Below, piece by piece: positions 6,496 to 13,727 of a stretch of DNA of 20,051 nt. Source of the DNA: JBBQVO01 sp038211505 (GTDB taxonomy: Bacteria > Chloroflexota > Dehalococcoidia > DSTF01 > JACRBR01). Within the stretch, counting starts at the first letter, position 1. Each line of letters starts with the position of its first letter. The translations under genes were made by a program, and so were the position numbers. The stretch spans positions 1-20,051 of the forward strand of contig JBBQVO010000044.1 of NCBI GenBank assembly GCA_038211505.1, read 5' to 3'. Below the pieces are notes generated by a model. It made no database searches. It was not told the origin of the DNA and worked only from the letters and a program-made list of their open reading frames with translations.

Positions 6496-8604
6496 ATGGC
6501 GACGAGATCGAACACGAAGACGAAGACGAAGTCGACGATGGCCGCGATGGTGACGAGCGCGGATACGGCGGACTTTCAGCAGGCGAAGCTTCGTGTGGAA
6601 GAGCTGCGCTCGCTGATCGCGTACCACGAGCATCGATACTTCGAATTGGATGCGCCGGAGATCTCCGACGGGGCGTTCGATCAGTTGATGAAGGAACTGC
6701 GGGACCTCGAGGCGCAGCATCCAGAGCTGATCGCGCCTGATTCGCCGACGCAGCGTGTCGGCGGCGCGCCGGTCGAGACGTTCGGGATCGTCCAGCATCC
6801 GGTGCCGCTGCTCTCGCTGGCGAACGCGTTCGACGAAGCGGGCCTGCGGGCATGGCACAAGCGCGCGTCGAACATCATCGAACGCAGCGACTTCGCGATG
6901 GTCTGCGAGCCGAAGATCGACGGCCTCGCCTGCGCGCTCGTGTACGAAGACGGGCAGCTTGCGACGGCGGCGACGCGTGGCGACGGCACGCGCGGCGAGA
7001 ACATCACGCAGAACGTGCGGACGATTCGCTCGATAGCTCAGCGCATCACCGGCAAGACGCCGGCGCGCTTTGAGGTGCGCGGCGAGATCTATATGACGAA
7101 GAGCGGCTTCGAGAAGCTGAACTTCGATCGCGCCGAGCAGGGGCTGGCGCTGTTCGCGAGCCCTCGGAACTCGGCGGCCGGATCGGTGCGCCAGCTTGAT
7201 GTGAACGTCACGGCAAGCAGGCCGCTCGACGCGTTCTGGTACCAGCTCGGCTGGCAGGAAGACGCGAAGCTCAAGCAGCCGCCGACACATTGGGCGGTCC
7301 TGGAGTGGCTGAAGACGATCGGACTGCGCGTCAATCCGAACATCACGCGCTTCGAGACGATCGAAGATGTGATCGCGTTCTGCGAGAGCTGGGTGGAGAA
7401 GCGCGACTCGCTCGACTACGAGATCGACGGCATCGTGATCAAGGTGGACGATCTCGCGCTGCAACGGCAGCTCGGCGCCGTCGGCCGCGAGCCGCGCTGG
7501 GCGATCGCCTACAAGTTTCCGCCGACGCAGGCGACCACGAAGCTGTTGAAGATCGCCGTGAATGTCGGGCGCACCGGCACGCTCAACCCGTTCGCCATGC
7601 TCGACCCGGTGAAGATCGCCGGCGCGACGGTGAAGCTGGCGACGCTACACAACGAGGACGATATCCGGCGCAAAGACATCCGCGAAGGCGACATCGTGAT
7701 CGTGCAGCGGGCGGGCGACATGATCCCGCAAGTCGTCGGGCCGGTGCTGTCGATGCGGAAGCGGGGGGCGCGCCGGTTCGCGATGCCGAAGACGTGCCCG
7801 GTGTGTAAGACGGCGGTCGTGCGCAACGAAGGTGAGGCGGCGTACTTCTGCCCGAACCGGCAGTGTCCGGCGCAACGGACGCGACTGCTCGAACACTTCG
7901 TCGGCCGCGGCGCGATGGACATCGATGGCGTCGGCGAGTCGCTGGCGTATCTGCTGATGGAGCGCGGCTTCGTCGCCGACGGCGCGGATCTGTATCGACT
8001 CCACGAGCGGCGCGACGATCTGGTGCAGATTGATCGTCTCGGCGAGAAAAGCATCGCGTACATCCTGCAGTCGATCGAGAACAGCAAGCAGCGGCCGCTG
8101 GCACAGGTGATCTTTGCGCTGGGCATCCGGCACGTCGGCGGCGAAGTGGCGGCGGTGCTGGCGCAGCACTTCGGCGGCATGGACGCGCTGATGGACGCGA
8201 GCGTCGAGCAGACCTGCGGGATACCGGGCATCGGGTTGAAGATCGCGGAGAGTGTGCGGGAGTTCTTCTCGCTCGACGAGAACCGCGCGGTGATCGAGAA
8301 GCTGCGGGCGGCGGGCGTCAATCTTCGCGACGAGGGCGGCGGCGCGCGCGAGGGACCGCTCAGCGGGCTGACGTTCGTCGTGACGGGGCGGCTCGAACGA
8401 TTCTCGCGCGACACGGCGGAGCGCATCATCAAGCGCGCGGGCGGCGCCGCGACGGCCAGCGTGACGAAGAAGACGGATTACCTCGTGGTCGGCGCGGAAG
8501 CGGGAAGCAAGCTGGCGAAGGCACATAAGCTCGGCACGAAGCTGCTCGATGAGGATGCGTTCGCGGCGCTGCTGGCGGAGCGTGGGGTGGTTGACGGAAG
8601 ATAG
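6496..8604 (+). CDS. ligA: NAD-dependent DNA ligase LigA
   Basis: A 702-residue NAD-dependent DNA ligase that seals nicks in replication and repair; the length is slightly above the usual 670 because of a Thr/Lys-rich N-terminus. Domain order is complete. Domain Ia for NMN binding is at about 27-90 (YHEHRYFELDAPEISDG). The nucleotidyltransferase domain contains CEPKIDGLA with the AMP-accepting Lys140. An OB fold follows, then a four-Cys zinc finger (Cys434, Cys437, Cys452, Cys457), helix-hairpin-helix repeats at about 480-600 (DIDGVGESLAYLL, CGIPGIGLKIAESV), and a C-terminal BRCT domain from about 620 (LSGLTFVVTGRL ... TDYLVVG). The start at 6496 is supported by TATACT six bases upstream; ATGs at residues 15 and 18 are alternatives. 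It is transcribed divergently from the MMPL gene. No frameshift is seen. Confidence 0.98.
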   Translation: MATRSNTKTKTKSTMAAMVTSADTADFQQAKLRVEELRSLIAYHEHRYFELDAPEISDGAFDQLMKELRDLEAQHPELIAPDSPTQRVGGAPVETFGIVQHPVPLLSLANAFDEAGLRAWHKRASNIIERSDFAMVCEPKIDGLACALVYEDGQLATAATRGDGTRGENITQNVRTIRSIAQRITGKTPARFEVRGEIYMTKSGFEKLNFDRAEQGLALFASPRNSAAGSVRQLDVNVTASRPLDAFWYQLGWQEDAKLKQPPTHWAVLEWLKTIGLRVNPNITRFETIEDVIAFCESWVEKRDSLDYEIDGIVIKVDDLALQRQLGAVGREPRWAIAYKFPPTQATTKLLKIAVNVGRTGTLNPFAMLDPVKIAGATVKLATLHNEDDIRRKDIREGDIVIVQRAGDMIPQVVGPVLSMRKRGARRFAMPKTCPVCKTAVVRNEGEAAYFCPNRQCPAQRTRLLEHFVGRGAMDIDGVGESLAYLLMERGFVADGADLYRLHERRDDLVQIDRLGEKSIAYILQSIENSKQRPLAQVIFALGIRHVGGEVAAVLAQHFGGMDALMDASVEQTCGIPGIGLKIAESVREFFSLDENRAVIEKLRAAGVNLRDEGGGAREGPLSGLTFVVTGRLERFSRDTAERIIKRAGGAATASVTKKTDYLVVGAEAGSKLAKAHKLGTKLLDEDAFAALLAERGVVDGR

Positions 8605-8640
8605 GTTGATGGAGAGTGGACGATAGAGGGTGGAGGGTGG
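8605..8640 (+). repeat. G-rich purine repeat after ligA
   Basis: The bases after the ligA stop contain degenerate GGTGGA/GAGAGTGGA units ending in GGGTGGAGGGTGG. A longer array of the same type lies at 15659-15731. No terminator hairpin was recognised here. Confidence 0.45.
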
Positions 8641-8737
8641 ATCAGCACAGTCTTGATTGATCATCGAGCGGTTTCGCTTTTCCGGGGCTCTGGCGCTGTT
8701 TCAGGTTCGGCGGCGGTCGGGTGATGCGCGGGGTCCC

Positions 8738-9986
8738 ATGGCACGCATCGCGCTCGGCGTCGCGCTGATCTTTACGGTAGCGGCTACGGCGGTGATCGTC
8801 GCATCGCCGCGGGCGCCGCATCTGCCCGACGCGGCGAACGTCCGCAACGCAGCCTCGCGCGGGGATGTTGCGTTCGCTGCGGGTGGGCCCGACCTGATCA
8901 TCTTCAGTATGGGTGACGCGCAGGCCTCCCAGGGCGACTGCACGATCCCCGCCGGGGTCCGCGTCACGGTCAAGAACATCGGCGACGTCCCCGCACCCGC
9001 GACCGTCACACGCGTCACAAACGGATTCGATCCGGTGCGCGACGTGCCGACACCCCCGATCGCGGCCGGAGGCTCCGCCTCCGTCAATGCACAGTTCAAC
9101 GGTGGGCCGTTCTCGACGTTCACGGCGACGGCGGACTTTACTAACGTTGTCCGAGACCGACGAGACCAACAACTCGATGACGCAGATGATCGGTCTCGCC
9201 ACGCTGCCAACCTGCACGCCTTCTCCGACGCCGACGTTCACGAGCACACCCACGAGCACTCCGTCGCCCACGGCAACGCCGACCCCGTGCGGCGCTCCGG
9301 ATGCGGACGGCGACGGCGTCCCGGATTGCTCCGATAACTGTCCCGTCGACGCCAACCCGACACAGAGCAACTCCGACCGGAACTTCATCGATCTGCCAGC
9401 AACCAAGCCGTACGACGACCTTACGAATCCGAATTCCGACACATTGGGCGATGCGTGCGACGCTGATGATGATAACGATGGGTTGCCGGATGTTACGGAG
9501 CTGGCGCTGGGGCCGGGGCATGCGAGTCATGCGGCGTGTCCGTCGGCGTCGGCGGATACGGATCCGCTGAACCTTGATAGTGACGGTGATCGGTACACGG
9601 ATGCGGCGGAGTGCGCGCTCGGGACGGATCCTATGAGTGCGGCGTCGAAGCCGACGGATGCGCAGTGTGCGACGTACCTGGGCGGCGGCGTGACGATCGC
9701 GACCGATACGGACGGCGACGGGGTGCGTGATGTGCTGGAGTTTTGCCATTACGGCACTGATCGGATGTCGGTGAACACGGACGGTGATGGCTGTGGGGAC
9801 GCGAAGGAGATTGCGTCGGTCAACACGGACATGACGGTGAACTCGACGGATCTTCAGCAGATCGCGACGGCGTTTGGGCCGGCGAGCAACCCGGCGTATA
9901 TCGCCGACTTTGATATGGACAAGAACGGGACGATCAACGCGACCGATCTGCAGTTTGCGGCGGCGCATTTCGGTTCGTGTCCGTAG
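8738..9986 (+). pseudogene. Secreted CARDB-like / thrombospondin type 3 / dockerin-like protein, broken by a frameshift near 9149
   Basis: Two overlapping frames make one protein. The 5' frame (8738-9337) begins with a signal peptide (MARIALGVALIFTVAATAV) and a CARDB-like beta domain (VTVKNIGDVPAPATV ... FTATADFTNV). The expected SETDETNNS end of that domain then appears in another frame, which stays open to 9986. Skipping one base near 9149 joins them. The rest has a Thr/Pro/Ser linker (about 9213-9290), thrombospondin type 3 calcium repeats (DADGDGVPDCSDNCP, then DADDDNDGLPD), further Asp-rich loops (NLDSDGDRYTD, DTDGDGVRD, NTDGDGCGD), and a C-terminal dockerin-like pair of EF-hand loops (VNSTDLQQIATAFG and DMDKNGTINATDLQFAA). 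It is probably exported and calcium-binding at the cell surface; no cohesin is nearby. The break may be a sequencing indel rather than true decay, because both sides remain well conserved. Confidence 0.82.
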
Positions 9987-9993
9987 TTTGTTT

Positions 9994-10076
9994 GGGGTCA
10001 CCACAGAGGCACAGAGGCACAGAGGTGTGTGTAGGGGTCTGGGTTCACCACGGAGGCACAGAGGTGCGCGTAGGGG
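9994..10076 (+). repeat. Two adjacent copies of a CACAGAGG-based repeat
   Basis: GGGGTCACCACAGAGGCACAG begins copy one, which has three CACAGAGG-like units and ends GTGTGTAGGGG. Copy two begins GGGTTCACCACGGAGGCACAG and ends GCGCGTAGGGG. The shared frame is TCACCAC(A/G)GAGG, CACAGAGG, a GT/GC run, then TAGGGG. The same core recurs at 12400-12540 and, inverted, at 12681-12703. Confidence 0.7.
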
Positions 10077-10230
10077 TGAGTTGAGGTGCCGGTGGGCAGT
10101 CCGGGTCTGTAGTTGGTTCGAGTTCGCTACAGAGTTTCATGAGGCGGCGCCTTGCCTGCGCGGGTGAAAACGAGCTGGTGCGGCGGCCGAACAACCTAAC
10201 CCCCAGCCGTCTCTAAGCGGGACTCTGCGA

Positions 10231-10249
10231 CCTTCCCGACGCGGGAAGG
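10231..10249. repeat. Hairpin within a degenerate CCCCAGCC-type intergenic element
   Basis: CCTTCCCG pairs with CGGGAAGG around ACG. With the upstream CTAACCCCCAGCC it resembles a hairpin element I recall as common in intergenic DNA of Chloroflexota and other phyla. It lacks a T run, so it is not called a terminator. Confidence 0.4.
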
Positions 10250-10281
10250 GGAGTTCGATGTCATGGAATCGTGAAACGCAG

Positions 10282-10309
10282 AGAGGCCCGACGCATGCGT
10301 CGGGCCTCT
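10282..10309 (-). terminator. Palindromic terminator after the 227-residue unknown gene
   Basis: AGAGGCCCGACGCA is followed directly by its exact complement (14 bp per arm). It lies 25 bases beyond the stop of the minus-strand gene ending at 10335. On the minus strand a T-containing tail (CTGCGTTTC) follows; on the plus strand TTTGTC follows. It could act in both directions between convergent genes. Confidence 0.75.
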
Positions 10310-10334
10310 TTGTCGTGTGCGGGCGTGCGGCGGG

Positions 10335-11018
10335 CTAGGCGGCTTCTTCGAGGGCGACGATGGTTACGTCGTTGGTTTCGCCGAAGAGTTCGGTTGAGCG
10401 CGCTACGAGGGCGGACTGGACGTCGGACGGGCTGGCGGTTGGATCGATCCAGACTTTCAGGGTGGCGGTGCGGCCGTCGTAGTCGAGGAGGGCGACGTCG
10501 CGTACGGCGGGGTGCTCGCTGACGGCGTCATCGACGCTGCGCAGGTCGAGCGGGCCGCTGCGGCTCTCGAACTCGAGTCGGAAGCAGTGCGGCGCGGTGT
10601 CGGACGAGGACGCGGCGGGCGTCTCGGTGGCGATCGTCGTGCTGGCATCTCCGTTGTCCGACGCGGTCGTCGCTTCTGTGGGTGATGCGTCGGTCGTGGC
10701 GGGTTCCGGGCTCCAGGCGGTGGCTACTTCGTGCCACGGGTCGCCGGCCTTCATGTCGGGGGCGGGAGTGGGCGTCGCGCTTGGGACGAGGGTTGGGCGC
10801 GAATACGATGCCGGCGCGTCGGTGGCGCCGAGCTGGGCGCGGCCGGTGCGGATGACGGAATCGAGCTCGTCGAACAGCGATGTGATGGACGCGAGCCGGG
10901 GCAACGTGTTGCGGATCGATGCGGTGGCGTCGGCGGCGCGCTGCAGCGATTGCTGGAGCTCGTCGATCGACTGGCTGAGGTCGGCCTCGAGCCGGCTGCG
11001 CGTTTCGTTCGTACCCAT
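10335..11018 (-). CDS. Unknown protein with coiled-coil N-terminus and a C-terminal ferredoxin-like domain
   Basis: A 227-residue protein I do not recognise. The start at 11018 is chosen for AAGGAGA six bases upstream; an eight-residue extension lacks such a site. Three parts can be seen. Residues 5-65 form a Leu/Ala/Ser helical region likely to be a coiled coil (LSQSIDELQQSLQRAADA). Residues 66-145 are a low-complexity Ala/Thr/Ser/Pro linker with acidic residues. Residues 146-227 form a compact domain with alternating strands and helices (FRLEFESRSGPLDLRSVDDA ... GRTATLKVWID). It resembles the beta-alpha-beta-beta-alpha-beta fold of heavy-metal-associated or ACT-like domains but lacks CxxC. 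There is no signal peptide, so it is probably cytoplasmic. It is divergent from the M20 gene with 197 bases between. Function unknown. Confidence 0.75.
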   Translation of the reverse strand: MGTNETRSRLEADLSQSIDELQQSLQRAADATASIRNTLPRLASITSLFDELDSVIRTGRAQLGATDAPASYSRPTLVPSATPTPAPDMKAGDPWHEVATAWSPEPATTDASPTEATTASDNGDASTTIATETPAASSSDTAPHCFRLEFESRSGPLDLRSVDDAVSEHPAVRDVALLDYDGRTATLKVWIDPTASPSDVQSALVARSTELFGETNDVTIVALEEAA

Positions 11019-11093
11019 GGCGTCTCCTTCGTGCATCAGCATCGACTTCGATGATTGTTGTCTCTGATGTATCGGCCGCGGCGTAGGGGAACC

Positions 11094-11127
11094 TGCGGGG
11101 ATCGGCAGAAATCAGCGTTCTCCCGCA
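11094..11127. repeat. Hairpin with a CGGCAG loop, copy 1
   Basis: TGCGGG and CCCGCA flank a loop containing CGGCAG. A similar arrangement occurs at 12622-12643, with CGGCAG and TCCCGCAGAA shared. Possibly a small dispersed element. Confidence 0.3.
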
Positions 11128-11215
11128 GAATTTGGCGATTGAGGAGGCGCGCGTCGGAATCAACGGCACTCGCGGTGCCTTCGGTGGGCGAGTAGGCTTG
11201 CGGAGGAGGTGGCCG

Positions 11216-12391
11216 ATGACGACGCAGACATCGATCGAGCAGGCGAAGGGGCGGGCGCGGGACGCCGTGGATGCGGTCGCGGACGAGCTGGTTCGCATCT
11301 CGAAGGAGATTCACGGCCACCCAGAGCTCGCGTTCGAGGAGCGGCTGGCGTGCGCGCAGCTCGTGCCGTTCGTCGAAGCTGCCGGGTTCCGCGTCGAGAC
11401 GGGCGTGTACGGGATGGAGACGGCCTTTCGCGGCGAGTGGGGGCACGGGCCGACGACGATCGCCATGTGCGCCGAGTACGACGCGCTGCCGGAGATCGGC
11501 CACGCCTGCGGCCACAACCTGATCGCGACGGCGGGTGTGGGGGCGGCGGCGGCGCTGATCCGGGCGATCGATCCGGCGGACGCGCGGGTTGTAATCCTCG
11601 GGACGCCGGCGGAGGAGCTATACGGCGGCAAGGTCGTGATGGTGAACAAGGGCGCGTTCGAGGACATCGATGTGGCGATGATGGCGCATCCGATGGCGGT
11701 CGATTTCGCCGACCCGCCGATGCTGGGGGTCGCGCACGTCGACATCGAATACACGGGGCGGGCGGTGCATGCGTCGGTGGCGCCGGAGCAGGGGATCAAC
11801 GCGCTCGATGCGCTGGTGACGGCGTACCAGGCAGTCGCGCAGCTTCGGCAGCACATCCGTCGCGATGCGCGCATCCACGGCATCATCACGTACGGAGGCG
11901 CGGCGGCGAACATCGTGCCGGATCGAGCGGCGGCGACGTTTTACGTGCGGGCGATGCATCCGAAGTACCTGCTCGATCTCAAAGAGCGCGTGCGGCGCTG
12001 CTTCGAGGCAGGGGCGCTGGCGAGCGGCTGCGAGCTGAAGATGGACTGGCACGAAGAGTTTGAATTCGCGCCGCTGAAGAACAACCGGCCGATGGTCGAC
12101 GCGTATCGTCGTAACGGCGAGGCCGTCGGCAAGCAGTTCGTCGACCTGCAGAATGTGTCGACGGGCAGCACAGACATGGGGAATGTCAGCCAGGTCGTGC
12201 CGTCGATCCATCCGACGTTCAGCGTCGGCCAGATGATCTTCAATCACACGCCGGACTTCGTCGCCGCTTCGGTCACGGACGCGGCGCACGCATCGATGTT
12301 GAAGACGGCGCAGGCGCTGGCGATGACGGGCGTCGATCTGGCGCTGGATCCGGAGCTGGTGCGGCGTGCGAAGGCAGATTTCGGAGGGTGA
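11216..12391 (+). CDS. M20-family metal-dependent amidohydrolase (aminoacylase-1-like 2 / AbgB-type)
   Basis: A 391-residue M20 peptidase-family hydrolase that probably cleaves an N-acyl or peptide amide bond of a small substrate. Metal-site motifs are ordered as expected: HPELAFEE (35-42), AMCAEYDALPEIGHACGHN with Asp89, Cys98 and His100, GTPAEE with Glu133-Glu134, MMAHPM with His158, and a C-terminal SIHPTF His. The dimerisation (lid) domain lies at about 165-290 (VDIEYTGRAVHASVAPEQG). The GHACGHN signature and the sequence as a whole point to the PM20D2/ACY1L2 and p-aminobenzoyl-glutamate hydrolase group rather than carboxypeptidases. Start: GGAGGAGG lies 6-7 bases before the ATG at 11216; 28 upstream in-frame residues are rejected. 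No signal peptide, so it is cytoplasmic. It is monocistronic, followed by a repeat-rich gap. The exact substrate cannot be told. Confidence 0.92.
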   Translation: MTTQTSIEQAKGRARDAVDAVADELVRISKEIHGHPELAFEERLACAQLVPFVEAAGFRVETGVYGMETAFRGEWGHGPTTIAMCAEYDALPEIGHACGHNLIATAGVGAAAALIRAIDPADARVVILGTPAEELYGGKVVMVNKGAFEDIDVAMMAHPMAVDFADPPMLGVAHVDIEYTGRAVHASVAPEQGINALDALVTAYQAVAQLRQHIRRDARIHGIITYGGAAANIVPDRAAATFYVRAMHPKYLLDLKERVRRCFEAGALASGCELKMDWHEEFEFAPLKNNRPMVDAYRRNGEAVGKQFVDLQNVSTGSTDMGNVSQVVPSIHPTFSVGQMIFNHTPDFVAASVTDAAHASMLKTAQALAMTGVDLALDPELVRRAKADFGG

Positions 12392-12399
12392 GCCGGATC

Positions 12400-12585
12400 G
12401 ATCCACAGAGGACACAGAGGGCTGTTAGTTGAACGAGGCAGTGCCCGGTCTTCCACGAAGGAACACGAAGGAACACGAAGGAACACGAAGGGGAACCGAT
12501 CCACAGAGGGCACAGAGGGGCACAGAGGAGTCGTTGGTTGAATGAGGCAGTCCCCGTCTTCTACGAAGGAACACGAAGGAACAAA
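12400..12585 (+). repeat. Composite direct repeat: CACAGAGG block, spacer, AACACGAAGG block, twice
   Basis: Unit A starts GATCCACAGAGG at 12400 and unit B the same at 12498. Each continues with CACAGAGG repeats (two in A, three in B), a spacer with shared (T/G)TTGAA(C/T)GAGGCAGT and CCGTCTTC-like words, then an array of ACGAAGGAAC units (four in A, two in B). The units therefore appear to have duplicated as a block and then gained or lost single 8-10-base repeats. Confidence 0.8.
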
Positions 12586-12621
12586 CGGTTGTTAGGGTTC
12601 TTCCCGTGACTGGGTGAAATC

Positions 12622-12643
12622 GCGGGCGTCGGCAGTATCCCGC
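12622..12643. repeat. Hairpin with a CGGCAG loop, copy 2
   Basis: GCGGG and CCCGC enclose a loop with CGGCAG, and CAGAA follows. It matches the arrangement at 11094-11127 apart from a shorter loop. Confidence 0.3.
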
Positions 12644-12680
12644 AGAAACCCACCACCGCCTGATCACGATCCTAACCGAA

Positions 12681-12703
12681 CTCTGTGCCTCTGTGTCTCT
12701 GTG
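12681..12703 (-). repeat. Inverted CACAGAGG block upstream of hemB
   Basis: On the minus strand this reads CCACAGAGACACAGAGGCAC followed by AGAG. It is the same repeat as at 12400 but in opposite orientation, so the gap is bounded by inverted copies. Confidence 0.7.
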
Positions 12704-12723
12704 GTGAGTTTCTGGCGCGGCGT

Positions 12724-12729
12724 TAGAAT
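12724..12729 (+). promoter_or_regulatory. -10-like element of hemB, leaderless type
   Basis: TAGAAT lies 2 bases before the ATG at 12732 and 5 bases before the next ATG at 12735. The usual -10 to start-site distance fits a leaderless transcript beginning at 12735. No Shine-Dalgarno site is present. Confidence 0.5.
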
Positions 12730-12734
12730 GAATG

Positions 12735-13727
12735 ATGCTTGATATCAGCACACGCACCGGGTTTGCGCGGCATCGGCGGCTGCGGTCGTCGGTTGGGTTG
12801 CGGCGGTTGGTGGCGGAGACGCGCGTGTCGGCGGCGGACTTCGTGTATCCGCTGTTCGTGACGTACGGACGCGGGGTGCGCGACGAGATCTCGTCGATGC
12901 CGGGCCAGTTCCAGATCTCGCTCGACCAGATCGAGCGCGAGGCGGCGGAGCTGCGTGATCTGCGGATACCCGCCGTGCTGCTGTTCGGGCTGCCGGCGTC
13001 GAAGGATGAGCAGGGGAGCGAGGCGTACGCTGACGACGGCATCGTGCAAGACGCCGTGCGCGCGTTCAAGTCGGCTGACCCGGATCTCGTCGTGATCACG
13101 GACGTATGCCTGTGCGAGTACACGAGTCACGGGCATTGCGGCGTCGTCGTCGGCGAGACGGTCGACAATGATCGCTCGGTCGATCTGCTGGTGCGGACGG
13201 CGCTGTCGCATGCGCGCGCGGGCGCGGATATCGTCGCGCCGTCGGACATGATGGACGGGCGCGTCGGCGCGATCCGCGATGAGCTCGACGATCGCGGGTT
13301 CGAGCAGACGCCGATCATGGCGTACAGCGCGAAGTACGCGTCGGCGTTCTACGGGCCGTTTCGCGTCGCGGCCGACAGCGCGCCGCAGTTCGGCGATCGT
13401 CGCGGCTATCAGATGGATCCGCCGAACGCGCGAGAAGCGTTGCTCGAGATCGAGGATGACATCGAAGAGGGCGCCGACATTGTGATGGTGAAGCCGGCGC
13501 TGTCGTATCTCGACGTGATCGCGCGCGCGCGGACGGAGTTCGATGTGCCGCTGGCGGCTTACAACGTCAGCGGCGAGTACGCGATGGTGAAGGCGGCGGC
13601 GCAGAACGGCTGGCTCGACGAGCGGCGGACGACGCTGGAAATCCTGACGTCGATCAAGCGCGCGGGCGCGGACATCATTATCACGTACCACGCGAAGGAC
13701 GCCGCGCGCTGGTTGGTGGAAGGGTAG
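12735..13727 (+). CDS. hemB: Delta-aminolevulinic acid dehydratase (porphobilinogen synthase)
   Basis: A 330-residue HemB, which condenses two 5-aminolevulinate molecules to porphobilinogen in tetrapyrrole (heme, corrinoid) synthesis. The active-site zinc Cys triad is present in DVCLCEYTSHGHCG (Cys125, Cys127, Cys135), so this is the zinc-type enzyme. The two Schiff-base lysines are in MAYSAKYASAFYGPF (Lys200) and VMVKPALSYLD (Lys253). Other family marks are APSDMMDGRV and AYNVSGEYAM. The length is typical. Two adjacent ATGs (12732, 12735) are possible starts; 12735 is preferred because of spacing to TAGAAT. No other heme genes adjoin. Instead, a GIY-YIG nuclease-like gene begins at the base after the stop codon. 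Confidence 0.97.
   Translation: MLDISTRTGFARHRRLRSSVGLRRLVAETRVSAADFVYPLFVTYGRGVRDEISSMPGQFQISLDQIEREAAELRDLRIPAVLLFGLPASKDEQGSEAYADDGIVQDAVRAFKSADPDLVVITDVCLCEYTSHGHCGVVVGETVDNDRSVDLLVRTALSHARAGADIVAPSDMMDGRVGAIRDELDDRGFEQTPIMAYSAKYASAFYGPFRVAADSAPQFGDRRGYQMDPPNAREALLEIEDDIEEGADIVMVKPALSYLDVIARARTEFDVPLAAYNVSGEYAMVKAAAQNGWLDERRTTLEILTSIKRAGADIIITYHAKDAARWLVEG

Larger units (their letters stand above)
9987..10281. other. Intergenic repeat cluster without a gene
   Basis: No credible gene is seen. The stretch holds two copies of a CACAGAGG-type repeat (9994-10076), then sequence resembling the widespread CTAACCCCCAGCC intergenic element ending in an 8-bp hairpin at 10231-10249. Short open frames here translate the repeat itself and are not considered genes. 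Confidence 0.6.
12392..12723. other. Repeat-filled intergenic region between the M20 gene and hemB
   Basis: No gene is supported here. The space is made of a roughly 98-base composite direct repeat (12400-12585), a hairpin motif (12622-12643) and an inverted CACAGAGG block (12681-12703), ending in the hemB -10-like box. Short frames that read through the repeats give low-complexity peptides (FVFLR-type strings) and are rejected. Confidence 0.7.

Noticed and set aside
6415..7464. 349-residue minus-strand frame opposite ligA
   Set aside because: Arg/His/Leu-rich shadow of a GC-rich gene; it has no recognisable domain and LigA is intact on the other strand.
9140..9160. Programmed ribosomal frameshift in the secreted protein
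   Set aside because: No slippery heptamer or clear downstream pseudoknot is seen; a second indel near 19987 makes sequence error more likely.
12453..12491. AACACGAAGG tandem units as a possible CRISPR array
   Set aside because: The units are 8-10 bases with no spacers, and no cas genes are present.
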